Part shown: positions 1-4,127 of the stretch, piece by piece
Numbering within the stretch: the first letter of the stretch is position 1
How the letters are laid out: each line of letters begins with the position of its first letter
Assembly (NCBI GenBank): GCA_037446075.1
Contig: JBBIJH010000167.1
Span: 1 to 6,096 of the forward strand
DNA length: 6,096 nt
Source: JBBIJH01 sp037446075
GTDB taxonomy: Bacteria; Bacteroidota; Ignavibacteria; UBA10030; JAHEZR01
Reading direction: 5' to 3'
Position numbers and translations under genes: made by a program
Notes under the pieces: generated by a model
Database searches by the model: none
Told to the model about the DNA's origin: nothing
Seen by the model: only the letters and a program-made list of their open reading frames with translations

Positions 1-114
1 CTGAAAAGTGGTAATGTGGCTCATAATATTGCTTCGCGGGATTCGATAGGCATGCCAACGTGGTTTCCACAAATATAATGAAAATTTCCGAGAGTCAATA
101 TTCATCCGCAGCAT
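1..114 (-). CDS. Possible 5' part of a leftward hypothetical gene, cut by the window edge
   Basis: On the minus strand a frame is open from the stop near position 145 to the window edge. It has ATG codons at 114 and 105, and reading from 114 gives 38 codons. The peptide starts MLRMNIDSRKFSLYLW and is rich in aromatic and basic residues (WKPRW, HAYRIPR). An AAAGG sequence lies 8 bases before the first ATG, a plausible ribosome binding site. I do not recognise the family and see no domain in so short a piece. If real, the gene is divergent from the methyltransferase and the two share the 115-195 control region. An open frame this short can occur by chance, so this is a weak call. Confidence 0.3.
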   Translation of the reverse strand, partial: MLRMNIDSRKFSLYLWKPRWHAYRIPRSNIMSHITTFQ

Positions 115-127
115 CCGAGTTACCTTT

Positions 128-147
128 GCAAGGCCGGTTGTCCTTGC
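128..147. other. Short inverted repeat between divergent starts
   Basis: GCAAGG at 128-133 and CCTTGC at 142-147 are perfect 6-base complementary arms around an 8-base loop, followed on the plus strand by TTAATT. It could be a weak terminator for an upstream plus-strand gene or an operator site in a divergent control region. The T-run is too poor to call a terminator with any strength. It overlaps the weak -35-like box proposed for the methyltransferase. Confidence 0.25.
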
Positions 148-170
148 TTAATTGAACGCCGAAGTATAGA
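144..170 (+). promoter_or_regulatory. Weak candidate promoter for the methyltransferase
   Basis: A -10-like TATAGA lies at 165-170 with a -35-like TTGCTT at 144-149, a short spacer of 15 bases. A better -10 (TATAAT, 74-79) exists farther upstream but has no acceptable -35 partner. The call rests only on position before the gene and partial box matches. It may be wrong. Confidence 0.22.
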
Positions 171-195
171 TTAGTACACCAATTGGAGAAAATCT

Positions 196-945
196 ATGAC
201 CCCAGAGTTCCCACCAACTTTCGAGTACAAAGACAGAAAACTTGGAGACTGTGAGAGCATCGTTGTAACAACGAGCTCAAAGGTCTTCTATCCCACGAGC
301 ACATCAGTCCTCCTTCTGCATGCTGTCAGGAAAAATGTCGGAACACCGCCGAAAGCGATTCTTGACCTCGGCTGTGGTTGTGGGATCGTCGCTATTGCCC
401 TCGCGAAATATGTGGCACTCGGTGGTGCCGTCTGTGCTTCTGATATAAGTGAGGAGGCTGTTCGATTAGCGCAGAAGAATGCAGAAGCTTGCAACGTGAA
501 GGTGGAGTGTCGATGCGGAAGTCTATTTGAGCCATGGTCGGGGATGAAGTTTGATCTCGTTGTCGAAGATGTCTCTGGAATGGCAGAGTCTGTGGCGCGA
601 ATTTCGCGGTGGTATCCTCCACAGATCCACAGCGAGGCTGGAGAGGATGGAACACGCTGGGTCTCGAACATTCTTACACAAGCCGGTGAGTACTTAACAC
701 CGAACGGTCAGTTGTTCTTCCCCGTGCTCACTCTTTCCCGCGAGCAACGGGTCCTCGAGCAGGCCCGGAGGTACTTCCGTATCGTCAAACTCGTTGAGGA
801 GCAGTGGTATCCGCTCAGTGAGGAGTTGCTTTCGAATTTCGATGTGATTCAGCAACTCGTCGATCGTGGCGTGGTTACGATTGAGAAGAGGGGGAGCCGT
901 TGGTGGTGGGGGACAAAGATTTACATCGCCACGAATCCTACGTAA
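196..945 (+). CDS. Orphan SAM-dependent methyltransferase (PrmC/'methyltransferase small'-like fold, NPPY absent)
   Basis: This 249-residue protein is probably a cytoplasmic class I methyltransferase using S-adenosylmethionine. Residues 55-64 are ILDLGCGCGI, the glycine-rich SAM-binding motif I. Asp83 in SDISEEAVRLAQKNA fits the acidic residue that holds the ribose of SAM. The region after FDLVV (119-123), where PrmC/HemK and related N-methyltransferases carry NPPY, reads EDVSGMAE instead. It is therefore unlikely to be a release-factor glutamine methyltransferase, and its substrate is unknown. The C-terminal part (about 190-249) has beta-strand-like stretches and a Trp-rich RWWWGTK near the end. 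The ATG start is supported by GGAGAA at 185-190, 7 bases before it. It stands alone on the plus strand and converges with phoH. The 136 bases after its stop hold no gene I can support, only a 5-bp hairpin (GCATC/GATGC, 946-961) without a T-run. The methyltransferase call is firm; the specific role is not. Confidence 0.85.
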   Translation: MTPEFPPTFEYKDRKLGDCESIVVTTSSKVFYPTSTSVLLLHAVRKNVGTPPKAILDLGCGCGIVAIALAKYVALGGAVCASDISEEAVRLAQKNAEACNVKVECRCGSLFEPWSGMKFDLVVEDVSGMAESVARISRWYPPQIHSEAGEDGTRWVSNILTQAGEYLTPNGQLFFPVLTLSREQRVLEQARRYFRIVKLVEEQWYPLSEELLSNFDVIQQLVDRGVVTIEKRGSRWWWGTKIYIATNPT

Positions 946-1081
946 GCATCTTGCGTGATGCGATCGAGCCCCAATGTTGAAAAGAGAACGCCTTCTAAAG
1001 TCGACGGGAAAGGAAGGGTATAGACTCTGGGACAGCCTGCTTTTGTTTCTACGCTACTACAGAGGATCAGTTGGCGGGATT

Positions 1082-2065
1082 CTACATTGGCTTCTCTCCG
1101 TTGTGGTACTTCTCGTACGCGTCGATGATATCTTTCACGAGCTTGTGGCGCACGACGTCGTTCCGATCGAGGTAGACGAATGAGACGCCATCAACTCCTC
1201 TGAGGATGTCCTGAATTTGAACGAGTCCCGAGATCGCCTTGTCGGGAAGATCAATTTGCGTGATGTCCCCTGTCACGATCGCCTTTGAGGCTGCTCCTAA
1301 CCGCGTCAGGAACATCTTCATTTGCATGCTCGACGCGTTCTGGGCTTCGTCGAGGATCACAAAAGCATTGTTCAACGTCCTTCCCCTCATGTACGCAAGG
1401 GGCACGATCTCAATCGTGTTCTTCTCGAGGTAGCTTCTGAGCTTCTCAGGAGGGAGCATATCATCGAGTGCGTCATAAAGGGGTCGAAGGTAGGGATCCA
1501 CCTTCTCCCGCAGATCTCCTGGGAGAAATCCCAAACTTTCCCCTGCCTCCACCGCGGGCCGCGCGAGAACAATTTTGAGAACTTCCCGACTCTTCAAACT
1601 CGCGATCGCCATCGCGACGGCAAGGTAGGTCTTGCCTGTCCCTGCTGGACCGATACAGAAAACGATATCGTTTTTCTTCACCTGGCGCACGTACTCTCGC
1701 TGGCCGGGTGTCCGTGCTCGAACCACCTCATGTTTTGTGAACAGCACGACCGAGTCAAACTCGTCTGCCTCCAGCGTCGATGGCAAGGCTTTGCCGGGTT
1801 TCCCACCGCTGACAGCGACGAGGTCGATGACGGTATCGACATCGCTAGCGGTCAGGTTCCCGTTCTTGTTCAAAATGAATATTAACTCTTTGAAGATCTT
1901 CTCAAGTTGACTGACTTCCTCCGCCTCGCCACGCAGCAAGATGTTATCACCGCGAACGATGACATCGGCGTCAAAACGATCCTCAATCATCTGTAGGTTC
2001 GTATCTTTCAACCCCAACAGACGAAGCGCATCTACCCCTTCAAGCTTGATCCTCTTTTCTGTCAC
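1082..2065 (-). CDS. phoH: PhoH family P-loop ATPase, GTG start
   Basis: This is a 327-residue PhoH-like protein, a cytoplasmic ATPase family linked to RNA metabolism whose exact activity is poorly defined. Counting from the GTG start, an N-terminal KH-like region spans about 22-65 and the family motif TPGQREYV lies at 119-126. Walker A is GPAGTGKT (139-146), followed by LARPAVEAGE (168-177) and RGRTLNNAF (227-235). Walker B is VILDEAQN (236-243), and GDITQIDLP (267-275) follows. All expected ATP-binding residues are present and the length is normal. I chose GTG at 2065 because AGGAGG lies 5 bases upstream. The longer ATG reading at 2116 would add 17 residues (MRAFSFSGAQ...) encoded partly inside a terminator-like hairpin and lacks a ribosome site. 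In many bacteria phoH is followed by ybeY, but here the next gene downstream is the convergent methyltransferase. No clear promoter of its own is visible. Confidence 0.95.
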   Translation of the reverse strand: MTEKRIKLEGVDALRLLGLKDTNLQMIEDRFDADVIVRGDNILLRGEAEEVSQLEKIFKELIFILNKNGNLTASDVDTVIDLVAVSGGKPGKALPSTLEADEFDSVVLFTKHEVVRARTPGQREYVRQVKKNDIVFCIGPAGTGKTYLAVAMAIASLKSREVLKIVLARPAVEAGESLGFLPGDLREKVDPYLRPLYDALDDMLPPEKLRSYLEKNTIEIVPLAYMRGRTLNNAFVILDEAQNASSMQMKMFLTRLGAASKAIVTGDITQIDLPDKAISGLVQIQDILRGVDGVSFVYLDRNDVVRHKLVKDIIDAYEKYHNGEKPM

Positions 2066-2070
2066 TCTCA

Positions 2071-2076
2071 CCTCCT
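2071..2076 (-). promoter_or_regulatory. Ribosome binding site deciding the phoH start
   Basis: The minus strand reads AGGAGGTGAGAGTG, a full AGGAGG core ending 5 bases before GTG at 2065. This places the start at GTG rather than at the upstream ATG at 2116. Confidence 0.85.
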
Positions 2077-2097
2077 GTTTTATCCTCTGCGCCCCTG

Positions 2098-2152
2098 AAA
2101 AACTAAAGGCCCTCACGGACTTCCGCCTTCGCAGAAGCTACGCAAGGGCCTT
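2098..2152 (-). terminator. Likely intrinsic terminator of the lipoprotein/LysM operon, just before phoH
   Basis: In the minus direction AAGGCCCT (2152-2145) pairs perfectly with AGGGCCTT (2113-2106). The stem can extend inward by four more pairs (UGCG with CGUG, two of them G-U). Inside lies a second small hairpin, CTTC-TGC-GAAG (2137-2127). The stem is followed by TAGTTTTTC, a broken but T-rich tail. It begins about 50 bases after the LysM stop, which suits a terminator. It ends only 33 bases before the phoH start, which leaves almost no room for a separate phoH promoter. phoH may therefore depend on read-through. The loop is larger than in a standard terminator, so a repeat element is the main alternative. 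Confidence 0.6.
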
Positions 2153-2202
2153 GTGCATTCGACAGGACTTCAATGCCTGAGGAAGATTCCCCCTCTGAAC
2201 TC

Positions 2203-2952
2203 TTATCCCGCTTTCTTCCTGTAGTGCCGGTTAGCGGCCGCTTTTTCCTCCTTGGTTAAAGGTGCGACGGGAGGAATTTTCAACTTCCAACCGGGTTGAA
2301 TGATGTCCGGGTCCCGGATCTTGTCACGATTGCTCTGCCAGATCTTCGGCCACTTGAAGGGATCGTCATAGATGTCCTTCTTCTTCGCGATATTCCAAAG
2401 ACAGTCGCGATCTCTCGACCACGTGCCAACCGTGTACCATCTCTCCATCGTGTTGGCAATTGCGGCGAGAGTAGCTTTCAGTCCATCGATCTTCTGCTGA
2501 ATCGAAGTGAGCTTCTCCCAGAATTCCGTGAGCAAGCTGATCTTGCTCATCCGAAGTCCATTCAGGTCGGTCTGCGCGCCATCCACTTCGCCTTTTCGAT
2601 TCCAGAGGTCTTGATTCGAAAGCCGCGTAAGCTCCGTCACTTTGCCCTCCAGGGCGTTGACTTTTGCGCGGTACGCCTCGACCTCAGCTCGAGTCGCCCC
2701 GACGAGGGCATAGAGCTCAGCCTCACACTTTGCAAAGTCAGCATCCTTAGAGGCTGATTGCGCCGTTAACGCCTTGATGTCAGCATCGAGTTTATCGAGC
2801 TTTGCCTTGAGGTCGTTCCGCTTTGCGGTGTACTCCTGAATCTGCTTCTCCCACTCCTCTTTCGTCATCTTCTCCTGAGCAAAAGCGATGTTCGCTCCAT
2901 ACAGCACGAGTGAAGCAGCCAGGATAGAGAAGATAATTTTCTGCAGTTTCAT
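2203..2952 (-). CDS. Secreted coiled-coil protein with C-terminal LysM domain
   Basis: This 249-residue protein has an N-terminal signal peptide: Lys3/Lys5, a hydrophobic core at about 6-20, and a probable cut after AFA at residue 25. A long charged, Ala/Leu/Lys-rich region (about 30-170) has coiled-coil character, with a single cysteine at 76 (AKCEAEL). The LysM domain is at 172-228, from YTVG to IIQPGWKLKIP, and would bind peptidoglycan glycan chains. Compared with the usual YTVxxGDxLWxIA opening it has extra residues (TWSRDRD) before CLWNIA. It also has the longer DPFKWPKIWQSNRDKI middle seen in YgaU-type LysM domains. A basic tail, RHYRKKAG, ends the protein. AAGGAG lies 8 bases before the ATG. 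The lipoprotein stop is 23 bases upstream of this start, so the two are surely one operon. A structural role linking envelope layers is inferred. No enzymatic domain is visible. Confidence 0.88.
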   Translation of the reverse strand: MKLQKIIFSILAASLVLYGANIAFAQEKMTKEEWEKQIQEYTAKRNDLKAKLDKLDADIKALTAQSASKDADFAKCEAELYALVGATRAEVEAYRAKVNALEGKVTELTRLSNQDLWNRKGEVDGAQTDLNGLRMSKISLLTEFWEKLTSIQQKIDGLKATLAAIANTMERWYTVGTWSRDRDCLWNIAKKKDIYDDPFKWPKIWQSNRDKIRDPDIIQPGWKLKIPPVAPLTKEEKAAANRHYRKKAG

Positions 2953-2975
2953 GGTCTAGACTCCTTGAGTTTTTC

Positions 2976-3251
2976 TTACTTCCAATTCTGCAGACGCTGC
3001 TTCACAGCTTGCTGCTCATCTGCACACCATTTAAGCTTGTCGTTCTTTGCAGCAATTTGTTTTTCGAGATTGGCTTTCGCGCCTTCCCTCTCAGCGATTT
3101 GCTTTTCCAGCGAGGCCACCTCCGCCTTGAGATCATTCAGCTGTTTTAGCTCCTCCTCGCTTGCGTGCCGTGTACATCCCCCCAGAAGAAGCGAGCCGAC
3201 GAGAAAGGCGGCGACCAAGACCGGAAGGGTTGCCCTTCGTAAGTGTCGCAT
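2976..3251 (-). CDS. Small coiled-coil lipoprotein
   Basis: This 91-residue protein begins with a basic n-region (MRHLRR) and a hydrophobic segment, then the lipobox LGGC at 23-26. Cys26 would be lipid-modified after signal peptidase II cleavage. Thr follows at +2; under the E. coli sorting rule that would favour the outer membrane, though the rule may not hold in this organism. Residues 32-88 are a nearly unbroken amphipathic helix with heptad-like Leu/Ile/Ala spacing (LKAEVASLEKQIAE, ANLEKQIAAK). It ends in LQNWK, with one further cysteine at 76 (KWCADEQ). The layout recalls Braun-type small lipoproteins but I see no sequence match to Lpp, and the terminal Lys is only suggestive. AGGAGGGG at 3264-3257 lies 5 bases before the ATG. 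It is the first gene of a unit with the LysM protein, driven by a consensus promoter at 3316-3344. Confidence 0.85.
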   Translation of the reverse strand: MRHLRRATLPVLVAAFLVGSLLLGGCTRHASEEELKQLNDLKAEVASLEKQIAEREGAKANLEKQIAAKNDKLKWCADEQQAVKQRLQNWK

Positions 3252-3284
3252 GGATTCCCCTCCTATGTGATATGGGCTGAAGAA

Positions 3285-3295
3285 CTGAATTTCAG
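3285..3295. promoter_or_regulatory. Palindrome in the leader of the lipoprotein operon
   Basis: CTGAATTTCAG is an 11-base palindrome (CTGAA, one central base, TTCAG), flanked by GAA on the left and AAC on the right. It sits about 14-24 bases downstream of the expected transcription start and about 35 bases before the lipoprotein ATG. That position would suit a repressor operator. With a 1-base centre it would not fold well as RNA. Function is inferred from symmetry and place only. Confidence 0.3.
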
Positions 3296-3315
3296 AACAG
3301 AAGAAAACGCATTGA

Positions 3316-3344
3316 ATTATACTAAAATAGCGCGTTTATGTCAA
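3316..3344 (-). promoter_or_regulatory. Perfect-consensus sigma-70 promoter of the lipoprotein/LysM operon
   Basis: The minus strand carries TTGACA (3344-3339) and TATAAT (3321-3316), separated by exactly 17 bases. All twelve box positions match the housekeeping consensus. An ATTTTTC stretch directly upstream of the -35 box is AT-rich like an UP element. Transcription would start near 3309, giving a leader of about 58 bases before the lipoprotein ATG at 3251. It faces the lipoprotein and LysM genes and no other gene. Confidence 0.85.
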
Positions 3345-3366
3345 GAAAAATCGTTCGGGGTTTTTC
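3345..3366. repeat. AT-arm inverted repeat abutting the -35 box
   Basis: GAAAAA (3345-3350) and TTTTTC (3361-3366) are perfect 6-base inverted arms around a G+C-richer 10-base centre, immediately upstream of the TTGACA box. It could be an activator or UP-element site, or chance in an AT-rich promoter region. Confidence 0.3.
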
Positions 3367-3368
3367 CT

Positions 3369-3395
3369 AGCCCAGAATCCAACCACTTCAGGGCT
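3369..3395 (-). terminator. Hairpin after radC, possible weak terminator
   Basis: AGCCCAGAA (3369-3377) and TTCAGGGCT (3387-3395) pair at 8 of 9 positions around a 9-base loop, with one symmetrical mismatch. It starts 10 bases after the restored radC stop and lies before the next promoter, where a terminator is expected. The minus-strand sequence after the stem is AGGAAAAACC rather than a T-run. Intrinsic termination would therefore be poor; it might instead protect the 3' end of the transcript. Confidence 0.35.
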
Positions 3396-3404
3396 TCACG
3401 CCTA

Positions 3405-4117
3405 TCATAGCAGGTTCTCTTCCGAGAAGCTGAAATATGTGCCTGCTTCTACAATAATATGGTCATGAACGGGGATGTCGAGTAGCTTTCCAGCCTCGAC
3501 AGACTGATATCTTCCCGGCTGGGTGAACGATTACCGCTCGGGTGATTATGGATCAGGAGGATGCTCGCAGCCCGATCGTCGATCGCCGACTTGAAGACCT
3601 CTCGCGGATGGACAACGCTTGCGTTGAGAGTCCCTTCCGAGATCTTCGCTTCGCGGATGATCGCATTCGCGCTATTTAGGAGAAGAATGAGGAACACTTC
3701 CTGTTTCAGGTCGCGGAGTTTCGGAATGTAACGGTCTGCAACATCCTGCGGTGAGCGTACGACCACTCTCTTCTCATCTTCCCGCGCCTGCAGCCGGCGA
3801 CCAAGCTCAAAGGCCGACACAATCGTCACGGCGCGGGCAGGTCCGATTCCCTCGAACTTCTTCAGGTCGGAGACAGACTTTCCGGCAAGCTCCCGGAGGT
3901 TTTGATGCTTCACGAGGAGACCTTTCGCGACATCGACTGCCGTCGCTTTTCCCGTACCAGACCCAATGAGCAGTGCCAGCAATTCAGCATCAGAGAGAGC
4001 ATCGACACCGCGTTTGAGAAGTTTTTCACGGGGTCGCTCGTCTTCAGGCCAATCCTTGATCCGAGCGTGGTAGAATGCCCCCTCCTTCGACTTGTCTTGT
4101 CTTTTCTTCTGGTCCAT
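3405..4117 (-). pseudogene. radC: radC with a 3' frameshift (RadC/JAMM-domain family)
   Basis: This is the RadC (UPF0758) family: an N-terminal helix-hairpin-helix part and a C-terminal JAB/JAMM metalloprotease-like domain. The cellular role is unsettled despite the historic 'DNA repair' name. From ATG at 4117, residues about 28-55 (RPREKLLKRG, LSDAELLALLIGSG) and KKFEGIGPARA (86-96) form the N-terminal part. EVFLILLLN is at 140-148, and the JAMM metal ligands are in HNHPSG (190-195) with PSREDI (199-204). Directly after SL (205-206) the frame breaks. The open frame continues with an unrelated tail and stops at 3449. Another frame restores the expected RadC ending, EAGKLLDIPVHDHIIV through SEENLL, with TGA at 3407-3405. 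Comparison with the family implies about 13 bp missing near 3494-3499; the repaired protein would be about 241 residues. AGGAGG at 4127-4122 and the TAATG overlap with the upstream gene support this start. A sequencing or assembly error is possible. Confidence 0.85.
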
Positions 4118-4127
4118 TATTCCTCCT
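4117..4127 (-). promoter_or_regulatory. radC ribosome site and translational-coupling junction
   Basis: AGGAGG (4127-4122) lies 4 bases before the radC ATG at 4117. The stop of the upstream receptor gene (TAA, 4119-4117) shares one base with that ATG, giving TAATG. This arrangement suggests that translation of radC is coupled to the upstream gene. It also favours this start over an ATG at 4144. Confidence 0.8.

Noticed and set aside
60..70. GTGG-TTT-CCAC inverted repeat
   Set aside because: The arms are only four bases and the site lies within the possible edge gene; chance occurrence is likely.
74..79. TATAAT as a -10 box for the methyltransferase
   Set aside because: No acceptable -35 box lies 16-18 bases upstream, and it is over 110 bases from the start codon.
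946..961. GCATC/GATGC hairpin after the methyltransferase stop as a terminator
   Set aside because: The stem is only 5 bp and no T-run follows in either direction.
974..1183. Plus-strand open frame of 69 codons after the methyltransferase
   Set aside because: Its second half lies antisense to the phoH 3' end, there is no ribosome site before its ATG, and the peptide shows no recognisable pattern.
1322..1885. Plus-strand open frame of 187 codons
   Set aside because: It lies entirely antisense to phoH, whose Walker motifs and family signatures are unmistakable on the other strand; it is a shadow frame.
2066..2116. Longer phoH start at ATG 2116
   Set aside because: It overlaps the terminator-like hairpin and has no Shine-Dalgarno site, whereas GTG at 2065 follows a full AGGAGG at proper spacing.
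2296..2757. Plus-strand open frame of 153 codons
   Set aside because: It is antisense to the LysM protein, which has a signal peptide, ribosome site and domain; no supporting features exist on the plus strand.
3449..3510. Programmed ribosomal frameshift in radC
   Set aside because: No slippery heptamer or downstream structure is seen, and a -1 shift would still leave the protein four residues short of the family pattern.
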